A stretch of 64,000 nt of DNA from assembly GCA_022813625.1 (NCBI GenBank), contig JAKLMB010000016.1, positions 1 to 64,000 on the forward strand, in the 5' to 3' direction. The DNA comes from Aaosphaeria pasadenensis. Its lineage: Eukaryota > Ascomycota > Dothideomycetes > Pleosporales. A program made the translations under genes and the position numbers. Position 1 is the first letter of the stretch. Each line of letters starts with the position of its first letter. Shown here one piece after another: positions 22,619-35,715 of this stretch. The notes beneath the pieces were generated by a model, which was not told the DNA's origin, did not search any database, and saw only the letters and a list, made by a program, of their open reading frames with translations.

Positions 22619-25509
22619 TTAAAACACGACACGCGCATCAAACTCGTCGAATGTAGAAGTAGCAGAAGTGTTATCCTTTGCACCACCACCCGTGTTGGAA
22701 GCGAATTTGTTCTTTCGTTCCCTCAGCTTGCTCCAGTCTTCTTCGTCATCTTCGCGTACTGGACTGACTTGCGTGTTGACCTTGTTCTTGAGGATGCCCT
22801 TTACCTTCCTGGGGTCGGCAACGTTGGCAGAAGGAGGCTGAAGAGTCTGAGATGAGACACTAGACATGTGATCTTGCATGCCATTTCCTGTCGTTACCGG
22901 ACGGTAGCGACTGGACATGCCGATATTGGATCGTTCAGAGGGCGCAATCGATGCCGTATAGCCAGGTCCAGGGCCGAGATGTTGAGGGAATTGGCCTGGG
23001 CCTTGGGCAGCGCCAGGTACTACCGCCGAGTATGGACGAGATTGTTGTAGTGGTTGCTGATTACCGAATCCAGACATTATAGACATTGGTCGTTGGTTCT
23101 GCATCAAACTTCCCAGATTTGGTGTACTGTTGTTTGCAAAACTGGGGTTCTGGAATCCTTGCATCTGCTGAGGGAACATCGACATGCGGGGATCTTGAGG
23201 CATCTGTTGTCCAAACATGCCGGCCTGTTGTGCTTGCATTTGCATCAGCATACTCTGCTGCGCCATGATCATCTGCTGCATCTGCTGGTACTGCGGGTCT
23301 TGCATGAGTGAGGACTGGTTCTGCATGGGGTACGACATGCCCTGGCCCATACCCATACCCATCATGCCACCGTTCATCATATTCATCATTCCCATACCCT
23401 GCTGCATTGGCATTTGCGACATGCGAGTGGCTGGCTGGTTCATGCCGTTCATTTGGGCACCCAAAGCACCAGTGAAAGGCCCTTCAGTTGGGATCTTGCT
23501 AGAGGCACCGCCGAGGTACTTCGGCTTTGCGCTTTCACGCATCTGTATCTGGCCTACCAAAGTTGGGAATTGGGGGGCATCAGCGTAGGGCATGCTGCCA
23601 CCAACTGGCTCGCCATACACAGACGCAGCACGATTGAAGCCCATGGACTCTCGGTTGCCCTGGCGGACCAGCCCTCCCCCGACGAATTGTGACAAATACG
23701 GATCCTCTGGCAAATTTCGGGCGAATACGGGCCGATAAGCCTGGGAAGCACGGTTGCTCGCGGCGCCTGCGGACGCGGGACGGTCGGGGAGGTAGGATGG
23801 AGTGGGATTCTGAGAAAGGGGTAGGTTCTGCTTCACGGGTAGATGCTGGGCAAGCATCCCTAGGGGAACATCTTCATCGTCCCATTGATCGGCTTGGAGG
23901 GAGGCCTCGGACGGAAAACCCGTGGCACCACCAACAAAACTTTCGGGTCTATTCGAGACGTTCGACGGGATTGGAGCGGTAGTTGACCGACGCAATGCCT
24001 CGCGAGCAATTTGCATCTGTTGTTGCTTTTTCCTCATCCGAAGCTCCTCCTCCTCGCGTTGTCTAATTGCATCTTCCTCATCCTCATAATCCTCACTATC
24101 TGATGAATCGTCTGCAGGCCGGGCCATTTGTTGTGTCTTGTGCGCTTGGAACTCGGCAGCCGTCATCACCTTACGGCCTGCTCCCACCGATGCACTTTGC
24201 GGCGCTGCCGGAACAGTGTCCTTCATGGCGGCGTTGATGGTTTTTCGAACCGGGGTCTCCTTGGGAGGAGAAGGAGTGAACAGGTTGTCGTCGTCGTTAT
24301 GGTCAATGTGGGTCAAAGGAGTGGTGCGGAGGGCAGCTTTTGGTGTCGCGCTGTCGGATCCGGTTCGAGATGAAAGGGGAGTTTGTAGGGACGGGGTGGA
24401 CGAGGTGAAGGAGTAGTTTTTCTGCTCGGACTCCGGCTGATTCAGCGACTTTTGAAGCGTCGTTGACTCGCGAACGCTTGCACCAGCATCTTGGAACGGT
24501 GCCCCACCAAGATCTGGGCTTCGCGAGGTGATCGGTGCATACTTGTGCGGAGGAACGGGCGGTGGAGTGTTGTTGTCCTCATTGTCCTCAGTTGGCGAAG
24601 GTATGAGATTATCGCCGGAGCCACGACTGTCCCATGACGCCAGCGCAGGCTCGACCTCTAGCTTTCGATTGATGTCGATGGGTTCTGGCTGGCCCACACG
24701 CTTTCCAGCGAGCAGCGAGCGGCCTGGTGAGTTATCCATGAAGTCTGGTGAATCGCGTCTCTTGTCCAGACCGCTGAAAAGATCATCAAAACCACTACCG
24801 AAATTAAGGTCCGAATCGAGTTTAGGAGGAATGGCCGTGCTTGCGTAACTTGAGGTCGTCATAGCTCGGGGACGCCCATCACCCATGTTCTGTGACACTG
24901 GCCCGTCGGCGGCCCCATAGTATCGGGAAGAAACATCATGCGTCTTGCTATGTGGAATTTGCGGCAGTGCCTTCTTCATCCCAGATATGGAGAAACCGCT
25001 CGGTGAACTATTGTGTTGTGCGACAGTCGGGCGCGGAGGAAGATTCGCGAACATGTTATCGTTAGGATCGGTGTCAGCCGAGGACGGCAAGGTCGAGGTC
25101 GAGCCGAATTGGCCTGTATGGTATGGGCGATTGCTAGAGGATTGGGTGCCACTGCTAGACTTACTATCGCTGTCACTAGAAGTCAGTCAAAATGTGATGT
25201 TCTGTTGGCAAATGTTCCAGATAATACACACCGCTTGGAAGAACCAGGAGACTCATCGTCTAGCGACTGTTGGCGGCTCTTGTTGCCTGTGCCTCCAAAG
25301 CCACTGAACCGTCCGAACTTGGACTTTTCCTTCTCATGCTGCTTCCTAATGGCAAGCTCCTTCTTCGCTGCGATCTCGGTCTGGCTCAGCACTTTGAAGG
25401 CAGAGCTGCCAGCCGCGGGGGCTTCGGGGCTGGTTCCAAGCTTCTCGTTTTCTACTTCATCAAGGATGTTTCCAGCAGACTTTCGACGGGCCCTGAACAA
25501 GTTGACCAT
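22619..25509 (-). CDS. Met/Gln-rich conserved fungal protein, function unknown
   Basis: There are two exons on the minus strand, 25509-25232 and 25175-22619, giving 944 residues. It opens MVNLFRARRKSAGNILDEVE, with a helical KKELAIRKQHEKEKSKFGRF segment. Long Ser/Pro/Asn-rich disorder follows, then a short charged helix (AEFQAHKTQQMARP, EDYEDEEDAIRQREEEELRMRKKQQQ) and an acidic DEDVPLGMLAQH motif. Then comes a strikingly Met/Gln/Gly-rich, prion-like stretch of about 150 residues. The C-terminus has KVKGILKNK and ends FDEFDARVVF. Short linear motifs suggest a scaffold or cortical protein, but I cannot name the family. The intron restores frame exactly. Confidence 0.85.
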
Positions 25510-28500
25510 TGTGAGTTTTATGAGGTAAGAAGATATTAGTGGTTTGGTAGTGAGATCTTGTTGGCACCCGAGACCAAAGTCGACTACGAAGTTGTGGAGA
25601 AGCTCATGCAGCAGGGTCTCGGTGTAGTACGATGGTGGTGATTGCCAGAGTGATTCTGGGGAATCGACGTTTGCGAGGTGGGGATGAACACGAAGGATCC
25701 GAATGAAAGAAAAAGGGAATGAATTGATATCTGGTCAATTGAGTGAGTCAGTATGAGGTGTTGCAATTTGGAACAGGTCGCGTTGGATTGGCATGCAGCG
25801 TATGAGACGAAATAGAAGCGGGAGACTGGTGGTATCTTCGATCCTTGGGAGAAGAGTCGAGTGAACCGTAGACGCGGTAACGAAGAAGAAGAAGAAGAAG
25901 AAGAAGACGAGCCAAGTTGAGCAAACGTCAGCTATGTCGATCCGACGGATTTGTAGCAGCGCAACCGGACAAGTGGGACAGTTGTGTTGTTGTTGTTGCT
26001 GTTATTGTGACTGCTGCAGTCGCAGTTGTTATTTGCGTTGCTGGATCTGCTGGTATGAAAGAATGTCTGAATCCTGGAGTTGATACCTCGTGGAAGGTAG
26101 TTGGAAACGTGTCGAGGATTGTTTGCGCGTGTGGACAGGAGTCGGTCGAGGATGGTTGTGTACAACAAAAGTTCCGACGGCTCAGGGTGGGTGGGCCGGA
26201 GACAGCGACAGGGGGAGAGTGAGGAGGGCTTACCAGAAAGGAGGAAGAGCTATGCGACGGGGGAAACAGTCGAGCAGATGAGATAACGAGTGACCGTGGG
26301 ATGCGAGAGAAAGAGAAAGAGAAACAGGGAGAGAGGACGAGTGTGGTTGTGTATTGGAGTGATGTGAGGTGAGTAGAGGAGGGAATGATGGGGTGGGAGG
26401 GGAGGTGGTGGGAGGGTGAAAGGGAAAGTGGCCGCGAGCGTGAGGGTGTTGAGAGAGGTTGAGCCTTGAGGATTGAAGAAGGGTGGGCAACCACAACCAC
26501 AACCACAACCCCAAACGACAAGCACGGGCAACCAAAAAAATAAGGATTATTATGGATGATGCTCGCGGGCAAGTGAACAATAGAAACAGGCCTGTCAGGA
26601 AAAAGAAGAGGAGCAGCAGCAGCAGCTACCGTTATTACTATGACTGCTCACTGTACTCCGTACTCTGCCATAGATTTCATCACTGCGGGACGTCTCATTC
26701 TCGTCCAGCCGTATTCTAGCATCATCATCATATTGTTGATCTCGTCCGATCTCAAGTCAGTCAAGTCAGGCAGTTCGTGCAGTTTCCGGTTGCTCGCCAA
26801 AACCCGCTTGAGGGGCCATGCACCGATCTACCAATAATTTACAAGTAATGGCAATAATTACTGTCGGTATGGCATTATTATTGCGATGCATTAAGCCACG
26901 CCCGAACCCGCCCCCTGTCCGTTGACGGTTGGCGTATGGCGGAAGAAGGATGTTTCGGTAAGGAAACATGTCTTGTATGGGATGGACTGGGTACTCTGTC
27001 AACTGCTGTAGATACTGTGTAGATTAACATGTGAAGGATCTACGGCGAACACACACACACATATACACATATATACACAGTCAGACACGGATAGCATACA
27101 GTAGCAAGAGAGAGGAAGAAAAGAAGCGGGTGGTTGAGAAGTAGGGAAGTCCACTTAGGTACACCGTACACCGTATACCCTAGGTAGCTAGGGAGTAGAT
27201 AGGGGGTAATAGGAGAAAGAGACTGCTATCCATTATTACAACTTACCTAGGGCTACTCCTAGCTACCCCAACATCCATGTAAGCAAAGCAGGATGATGCT
27301 CGCCCATGTGAAGAATAGACATACCTACACAGTACTCCGTACACATCACTCAGTACTCAGGCCAACAGCGCAAAGGTGTCTCCTTAACTTTACAATGTGC
27401 ACCTACTATGCCGGAACACACTAGTTGCGAGGTTGCGTACTGCCTCACGGGGCAGCGCTGATGGCGAAGCTGATGTTGCCAATGCCGTAGCTGGATTATG
27501 TATATAAATATGTTGTACGGAGTAAAGTATCACATACTGTGCTGTGCTGTGCTGAGCTGTGCTGTGCTGCGCTTTGAGGCGCTATGCTGGCCGCCTTCTT
27601 CTGTTTCAACATGCATTACGTTGGGCCTGCCTCAGAGTGCGCAGTTTGAATCGAAATTCACATACATAGTATGATCGCGCAGACTGACCAACACTTGGAT
27701 GTGGGAGGCCAATCTTTGATGGCGTTGTTTTGCCATCATGCAACAGCTCCTTTTTTTCGCTTCCGGCAGTGCGCGCGGGTCGAAGCACCAGCTGGCTCCC
27801 GCAAGCTGCATGCCTTGGCCGCTGACTTGGGGAGCCCTTTGAATGTTTCCTAAGTCGGGATTGTCCGAACAGGTCTGCCCAGTAATTACTCGAGTCAGAG
27901 GTAGAAGGTCCCTGGTGTACTGTGTAAGGATAGGGCTAAGTCGTCATATAGTACGGAGTATAGTAACTATGAGATTGTATGAAATGAGGAGTAAATGTAT
28001 GTGTGTACGAGGTACAATGCACGTACACTTAAGTAGGTAGTAAACAATAGGGATGGAACGTTGCGAGGCAAAGATAATTACATTACAGTGAACACTACAA
28101 GGTACTCCGAACAGTACATTACAATACAGTGAATAGGATGGGGCATTCAAGCAATTAGCGTTACCCCTGCCGCCATACCGAACTGAGTGAAGTCATCCTA
28201 ACAATAAGAATAGAAACAGGATAGCCCGTTAGGCTCATCAGATCAGTTCAGGCACGCCGCCTGTAAACTACTACCGAGTAACTAGTAACAGGGCTTACTG
28301 ATCCAGACTTTGTGTGGATTTGCAACCTCCCTGGTACCGAGGTGAGCAAACATCTCTTGACTTTTTTTTAAGTCTTGCCACTACGAGTACTGATTACCCA
28401 GCACAGGTAGACATAGTGCAAGCATCGAGATCTGATACAAGTGCCTTACACCTAGATACCTCCTCCACAAAGAACAGCTCTCCTCCGCGCGCAACACAAG

Positions 28501-30144
28501 TGACTACCAGGTATCTAGCCTCTCAACTAGATTTCCGTGTAGAGTAAGCACTGCACGCATGCATCAACATTGTATGCTGTACGGAGTACGTCAAGGTTGA
28601 AGGCTGCGCCATCTGCTGTGGCGATCATTCCATGCATGCCTTGTAAGCTGGGCTGTTCCCATCGCAATTGCTTTCGGACGCAAGTGTTTCAGGGGGAGCC
28701 AATGAACGGTAGTGTTGCTCCCTCGAGCAACGAACAAACCCAAAACGAATCCAACAAACCCAACCCAGCATTCATCCCCCTTGGAGTCGAGTCATCCGAC
28801 CCAGTTACTTCTAACAAGTTCGTGAAAACAATACGATATTGTAAGTGATTACCTATGTAGTGTTCGGTGTAGTGTCTCCATGGAGCCCTCTAGGGAGGCC
28901 TGGAGCCACGTCCGAAGAGCGTTCATTATTGACAGCGGCCCCCAGGCTTCTGTTTCTGTGTCCTCTAGTGGCTGGCGCCTCTTAGGGGCGGCGGCGTGGC
29001 CAGTTGAATGGCTAGCAAGTTGCCACTGGACAACGCCCGCAGGCAGGACTCAGCACCTCGTAACTACAAGTACGGAGTAGTCAGACATTTATTAGGAGGT
29101 AGTTGGCATCTGGCCTTCCTTTGCCGGTTGACCAAAGTCCAATAGCCTACGTAGGAATTTGATGGCAAGCGCTAGCCCACTAAATACTTACAAGTTCATA
29201 CAGTTTGTTATTACTGTTGTAGTTACTGTGTACGGAGTAGATACATTGATTTTCAGGGGTTGATTACAGAACGGAAGCGAAAGCTATCCGTCATATTTTA
29301 GCCTAGCACCCTACTTGTATTAACTCGTAGATAACTAGTAGGGTGGCATGGCTGTTTGCGCCAAAGTCTTTACAAAATTACCTCGTGGGGACCGTCCGAG
29401 AGAAAATAGATACATGCCGTTCTACTTGTAGTTAGGAGTCAGGTCAGTCACTTTTGCCCTGGCCAGCAGGGAATGATGCCTGCTCATTGAATTGTCGTTG
29501 CAAGCTCTGTGGCTCTCTCTTCCGGTCTTTTCGATTTCAGTTAGTTCAACGATACCAGCCAACCGATCCGATGATGCGTCAGAGCCGCCAAATCTGTGTT
29601 CCCCCTTTTGAATTATTATCATTCTGTAGTGTCTGTCTGCATGATACGGAATACAAGTATATCCACCGTACAGAGTACCCCGAACACAGAAACTAAAAGC
29701 ATGGACAGCGAGTAATGTACTTTCGCACGGTGTGTCGTGTATTGTTGATAATTAGGAGTTGTACAATATGTATATACTGAGTACTTCGTAGATCATAATG
29801 AATGACGAACATCACGTCACGTCTTTTCTCCGTTGATCTTCGCCATTGTGCAGTACTCCGTAGATCTGCATTGGTAACGTAGACTGTGATAATTCTAGTT
29901 AGTAAGTAATCGGTATACTCCGTACTCTGTAAACATAGCATCATTGCCCCCAGCAATTACGTATGCTACGAAGCCGCAAGACATCACAGAGAGTGCAAAG
30001 CAAGTATGTAGCAGGTAATAACCAGTCCGGTCTGTATAGTTATCGCATTACTGGTCGACCACCTTCCCATTCATAACATACGGAGTACACCTTGATCCTG
30101 CTCTTTCTGATCGAACCTTTCACAAAAATCTCCTTCCTCATATC
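25510..30144. other. Intergenic, gene-poor stretch
   Basis: About 4.6 kb. The left 1 kb is the leader and promoter of the Met/Gln-rich gene and is purine/pyrimidine skewed, with a GAA tract near 25886-25909 and a GTTGTT run near 25983-25997. The rest is accessory-looking DNA full of TACCTAGGTAGG runs, GTACGGAGTAC motifs (exact at 28579-28589) and a TGTGC tandem at 27536-27571. I find no supported gene. Confidence 0.55.
27536..27571. repeat. (TGTGC)n imperfect tandem repeat
   Basis: About seven copies of the pentamer TGTGC, with some variants (TGAGC, TGCGC), follow a GTACGGAGTA motif at about 27524. No coding context. Confidence 0.8.
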
Positions 30145-31777
30145 ATGAGCTCACACGATTCCGGCCGTCTCAGTGACAACGCTCTCAGCGGCTTTTCGAA
30201 CGCAGCTCTGTACGACGAGCACAGGCCGTCCTACCCACCCCATGCCGTTGCCACACTCCTGGATGCTGCTGGCGTGAGCAACTTGAGAGGTGCCCGTCTT
30301 ATTGACCTTGCTGCCGGGACTGGTAAGTTCACTGAATTGCTGGCAGCAAGACAGGAGCAGTTCAATATTGTGGCCGTCGAACCGCACAGTGGCATGCGTG
30401 AAGAGCTTGTGCGGAAGGACCTAAACAACGTCATCGTCAATGATGGCCTATCGACCTCCATCCCAGCAGGTAACAACACAATAGATGCCGTCTTTGTTGC
30501 TCAGGTATGTTGATGGCTTGGTTCTTGATTTCTATTGTATCCAGTCAGAGCAGTGCGTTTCCAATTATCAGCAACCTCCTGCGATTTCGGCGTCGTTCAA
30601 GCCTTCCGAGTGCGAAAGTAAAGTTCAGATGACGCTGGCTCCCCAGCCTCTTCTCCGGCTTTGCTCCCCGGACCCCTCTATCGATTGCATCTTTTCGTCT
30701 GTCCCACAGTTATCGATCGCATCGTAGGACAGATGACGCCGTCGGTGTTATGTCTCCCGCCCCCTCCATTATTCCTTCATCTCCCAGTTCCCTCGCTATG
30801 CCCATCGGCCAAACCCAGCAGTATCCTTGATCGCGCAATCGATTCATGGCGCTCAGCACAACCAATCGTCCTCTTCCCTTGAGATGCGCTTCATGGGTGT
30901 GCTCCGTACATCTTAGACAAGTATTTCTGTCACGAGACCGTCACCCGTGGTCCAGTAGCTCGAACCACCGTAGGGAAATTCCACATTCTCTAATTCACGC
31001 TAGCACACTGTCGAAACTCGACAACAACATTCCTTAGATCCCTTCGATCACTTGCCCAAACGTTCAATCTGGGTAGCCAGGTCCTGACAATTGCTAATAG
31101 GCATTCCATTGGTTTGCCAATAAAGAATCTCTGCTGGAAATCCACCGTGTCTTGAAGCCTGGGGGTGGTTTAGGCTTGATATGGAACGCCGAAGACTGTA
31201 AGTATGAAGTTTGAACCATCCAGAACGTATGTTCAGTGTCCCAGACTTTCTCCTCAATACTACATAAGGACCTCTTATGACGACGGCTTCTTGTCAGAGT
31301 TGCTACCCTCGGGTCGTTCAATGTTTAGATGATTCATTGATTGATAGCACCGAGGCAAACACCTTCTCTTCCTTTGTCGTTTCTCAGTTTAGCTTCGCCG
31401 TAAACAGTGATAATCCGTCGGAGGCTCACGACTTTACAGATAATACACCGTCGACATATCCCATCAAGACTGAATGGGCAACCACATTGCGCAGACATCT
31501 ATTCGCTTTGGACGATGTGACTGGCGACCGAGAACCACGATTCCGGCATGATAGATGGCGCAAAGCTTTCGAGGACCAGGTGTCTTCCACTCCCATAACG
31601 GCAGCCTTGGTAGGGAAAACCAGTTCACTTTTCTCACTTCCCTTGGGTGAACAGAAGGTGGAGTGGACCGTATGGCTTGACAAAGAAGGCTTGTGGAAGC
31701 GACTCAGCACTCTTAGTCATGTTTCTAACCTCGTGGGTGAGAAATTGGAGGTAAGTGAACCACTTTTCATCATGTGA
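30145..31777 (+). CDS. SAM-dependent methyltransferase (class I), unusual long introns, 3' end uncertain
   Basis: This belongs to the fungal class I SAM methyltransferases; the substrate is unknown. I read exons 30145-30504, 31101-31197 and 31440-31777. SAM-binding motif I is LIDLAAGTGKFTELL, followed by VAVEPHSGMREEL and NTIDAVFVAQ. Exon 2 restores AFHWFANKESLLEIHRVLKPGGGLGLIWNAED, and exon 3 gives YNTPSTYPIKTEWATTLRRHLFALDD...FRHDRWRKAFEDQ...LFSLPLGEQKVEWTVWL. Frames join cleanly. The introns are about 596 and 242 nt, far longer than others here. Exon 3 reaches KLE at 31750 with a strong GTAAGT, but no proper last exon is found. If unspliced it stops at 31777 (about 264 residues), short for the family. 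It may be a truncated or decaying gene. Confidence 0.75.
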
Positions 31778-31891
31778 ATTCTACTAGTCGTTTCATGTCA
31801 TCTGTCAACATCTGGGTGATACGAATTGAAATCATCCCGCCTCCCAAGCCCAGGACGTAGGCAATAAACGTACCCTATAATATCAGTTCAA

Positions 31892-32800
31892 ATGGCCTGC
31901 ATTTGGGACAAGACATGTCTGCGTGGAACCAGATGGCCACGACTACTTGTCAACGACCACGCTGTTTACTCTGGACAATTACCTTTCGAAACTGCCATCC
32001 TAGGTTTAGAGGTGCAAACCCAAACCCAACAACGTTCTTTCTCTCAGTCTTCTCGATATGGACTGTTGCACTCTTTCGGGACTGGTACCTTCGACTTGAC
32101 CGAGCCTCCTATGAGCAAACTATCCCTCCGTTGTAGGCCGTTCAATCGCATGCACAAATCTCTATTCGTGCCTAGATGGGCTTTCGGGTCGCTCGAGTTT
32201 ATGGATGTACTGAATATGGAGCATCATCTATTATAGTCCAGTCTATTCAATTCCTGTTCTCGCTCTTGGGCACTCCTTTCTGGTGTCTAAATCCGAGGCC
32301 AACGAGGGGAGATGATCTCGATTGGACCCGACTTTGTTCTTCATTCGCACTTCTGCAATCAAGCGAACTCGAGCAATGAGGTTCACTGTCACGCCTATTG
32401 AAGTGTATCCACCAGTCAGCAATATGCTTTTCGAGAAGATGATAATTGTGCCGTATCTTTACGCCTCATTGTATCCACCTGTTATCCCGTTGTCCACTGT
32501 CCAACATACCAAGTACAGCTTTACTGGAGCGAACGTAACGAGCCATATGCCGAATATGTGCGCCTCCTCTGTATAGTCCATGTTCGTTTGGTGCAATACT
32601 GAGTCGCCGAGCAATCCTCGCATGGGCGTTTTCCGTCGCGCAGAACGTTGTACAAGGACTTCGACTCGATCCCTCGAGTCCAGTGATTCTGCCATTCGAC
32701 GATCTCCGAGTGTTATCCGCGGCTTGGTGTACTTCCTCCGGCGATTTTATGGGACGGGTCCTTGGGTCGTACTCGTAAAGGTGGAGATATCTATCGGATC
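31892..32800 (+). pseudogene. Possible decayed adenylate-forming (NRPS-like) enzyme fragment
   Basis: Around 32176-32379 one frame reads FRVARVYGCTEYGASS and later GDDLDWTRLCSS. The first resembles the A5 core motif (Y-G-x-T-E) of adenylate-forming enzymes, and the second is vaguely like the stretch after it in NRPS-like adenylating reductases. Flanking frames are short, shift repeatedly and show no A3, A7, A8 or carrier motif. If real, this is a broken remnant next to a methyltransferase; it may also be chance. Confidence 0.22.
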
Positions 32801-33689
32801 AGAATCTCCCGCAAGATGCTTGGTGCGTTAGGCGAGGAGGGACGACAGTAGACACATGCTTTTCATCAGCTTGGCTGAGGGCGGCAGTGTCCATGAGCTT
32901 GGGACAACGTACTGTTTCCCACAGAATGATATGACTCGTCCGTCTCCTAGATGGTCGGCTCGGACTCATTGATCGAGTTTGGTGACATGTCATGGCTTTG
33001 CTTGCATGTGGGCAAAATTTGTTGGGTACTCCTCGCGTTCTCTCCTCAACCTGAACATATGTGTATTGTCCATCAAGGCATAGGGTGACCGCTTGGGGTA
33101 ATCGCTGGGGGCGGACGGTAGTTGACTTGAAGATCTCCTAGCGGTACTCCAGTGATTGGAGTCAAGATCCAGTAGCAGGCGGGCGCGTCTACACGTAGCC
33201 CGGGGTTTTGAGTGGCCCTGTTGTCAGTAACCGCTTTGCGTGTTCAAAGACTCATCTGTTACAATGTCCTCTCATTAACATTAACTCTCTCAAGCTTGCG
33301 CAGCCTATGCCTTGCTACTTTACCCGTTCGTGTAGATGCGTGGTCGCTGACTCAGTGTGCAGGAGACCCGCCGGATTTTCGACGAAGCGCTCGCAGGCAT
33401 CGACGTTGAGCGCAACCAGCGGGGTCAGGTTGGGGTTCATGGTACCACAGTTGTAGTATGGGCCTCCAAGATCCCATAGAGATTGTCTGTAGTTAGTATC
33501 GGGTTCAGTAAATGCGTACCGTTTGTCACTGCGCTTGTGTTTACGCGTGGAGTGAATGACCGCCAACTCACGTGCAACTTGTGACCCCAGCTATACCGAC
33601 TTCACTGTACACCCAATCACTTATACTACAACACCAAATTCAACGTATATAAACTCCTAAATCAGTACACTCTTTCATTAATGAATATC

Positions 33690-33830
33690 ACCTGCATAGC
33701 GCAGTGGTCACAAACCATCGATTCCGGGATATGAAGGCGACAGAAGCCGGGCAACACCAAGAGTAGGTATCATCCCCTTGTTCGACTCCCACTGCCCTCT
33801 TTTCTATTCGCTCTTTTTTGCACTTTTTTT
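33690..33830 (+). ncRNA. Pol III-type locus: degenerate tRNA or tRNA-derived RNA
   Basis: TAGCGCAGTGG (33697-33707) fits an internal box A, and GTTCGACTCCC (33780-33790) fits box B. A T-run follows near 33820-33833 and a TATAAA-like element precedes it near 33643. The segment does not fold as a tRNA: the D-stem and acceptor partners are missing. However GCAGTGG (33701-33707) pairs exactly with CCACTGC just after box B. It could be a tRNA pseudogene, a tRNA-derived SINE or an unknown Pol III RNA. Confidence 0.35.
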
Positions 33831-35707
33831 TTGCACATTGCGTGTACACTCACCTGCCTCAGCAAAGACCAGTCAGTGGCTGTTCCAAGGCCTTTTTGTG
33901 CCCCCAGAGGGTGCATGCTATTTTGAAACGGCCATCCTCCTATAGTGTAATATTTAACTGGATACTACGACCCTCTCCAATTGCTTTCTACCTCACAATT
34001 CATTCGCAATGTCGATGTTGAACTGGCTGGGCCATCGTGGGCCGAAGGCGCACAAGGTGTGCTCAAACCACACCTGGCAGCAGCTACTTGACGTGAACCC
34101 TAATAACGTGTCATTGACATTGAGGAGATGCATCTATTGCCCTGAGAGAGAGATAAATATTTAAACCTTTTATTTTGGATCACTGTGACAGTTTTTGGAT
34201 CTGAGCTGTTGAGGGTGAAGTGCACCATGGAATTTAAAGCACGGGTAGTGACACTGCACAGCTCTTCTAACTACAACAAATCATGTCTAAAGCGAGTTTG
34301 ATAAAAAGCTAGTTTATGTTAGTTACGGAGGCTTTTCTGAATGCGAATTCACTTGCACGCAGGCAAGGTTCCAAGCCTTGCTTCTATTGCACACAGTTGG
34401 CGCAAAGAGATATTGAAGGAATCTTCACTTCGTGACCGTACTCTCAGAAAACGAAGAATGATTTGGCTTTACAGTAATGTATCTTAAAGCTTCTGTTATA
34501 AGTTCCACTCATGTTATCATGTTGGTAAAGCTAATGCATGACAAGATTATTGCATACTCAGCAACATTGTATGTAAGCTCCTTTATGAACTTCTGGTACA
34601 GTAATAGTCATGCTTCCGACCTTCCAGATTGCGTGTCTCGTGAATGTTGACATTTGCTCGAGGTTCACCTACCAACCTCCCAAAGCAAATTTATGCTGCA
34701 TGCAGGCTGTCATCGTGTTTTCCCTGGCAGACCAACACCAACGCGGCAACAATGTAGGTAAGCTGCCACCGGCCTCGGACACAGATATAGTTCTCCCTTC
34801 ATTGCATTCTTACAGGAGCAGGCAGACATCTGAAATGCTTGTACTTTGCGGGGGTGGCCCGGAAGAGCTTCTATCACGAGCTTCTTCAATTGAGTAGCAT
34901 ACGCAATAGATTCAATCTCTCAAGACGGTACTTTCTGGGCAGCACACCATTCTCTTCCGTACATGAGGTGGCAGGCCTGTTGTACATAATTACAGAGTAA
35001 GAGAGAGTTCTGGGCCAGCTATTCTCTATACTCAGTACATGAGATACCCGATATTTAAAGCCTGACTAGTAAGCAATCTCTATGGAGATGTCAGCCAGGA
35101 ACGTCTACAGAACATGTCAAATAGATAATAGAATGTAAGCTGGGATTATGTTGCGATTGTCTGGGACATACTTGACCAAAATATGTTTAAAGCAAGTGCT
35201 CGTAGCATATTCAGTTCAGCTAATTCTATAGCTACCAATACTCTGTAGGGCTTTTTTTGATATGCGGGCCATGAAGACGATATTAAATTGAGCTTTCATC
35301 ACACATACCTACACCGTGGGAAACCCGTGATCGTTCAATGTTTCCGTACGTTTATGGTTTCAAGGTACAAATTTTCAGAATCCAGTATGTGCATAACCTA
35401 TTGGGTACTCCGACCTGACATCCGTAGCTCTGGTTGCCTGCATCGGATATTTCCTTGGGGGCTGTACGGATGTCCGAAAGCAGTCACACCTGTCAGCATG
35501 AGCACCACTTTGCCAATGGCTACTTCTGTCGTGATTTGCTTTCTTCCGTCCGATTGTTCCAATACCTTACTTGACAAACATCTTCCTCTGAGAAATAGCA
35601 ATATCAATCCGAAACCCGGACTAAGACAATGATCACGAAACGGATCGGTCATATTCTAGAAGCCGCATGAAAGTGGGATTTTGATTGAGTTTCCTTATCG
35701 ATCTACC

Positions 35708-35715
35708 TATAAATA
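35708..35715 (+). promoter_or_regulatory. TATA box of small secreted peptide gene
   Basis: TATAAATA lies 125 bases before the ATG at 35833. The DNA between is CT- and A-rich without another ATG-started frame of note, as expected for a short leader. Confidence 0.5.

Noticed and set aside
25928..26580. Overlapping minus-strand open frames (up to 214 codons) upstream of the Met/Gln-rich gene
   Set aside because: Ser/His/Thr-rich from simple repeats in the leader region, with no domain and several frames open at once.
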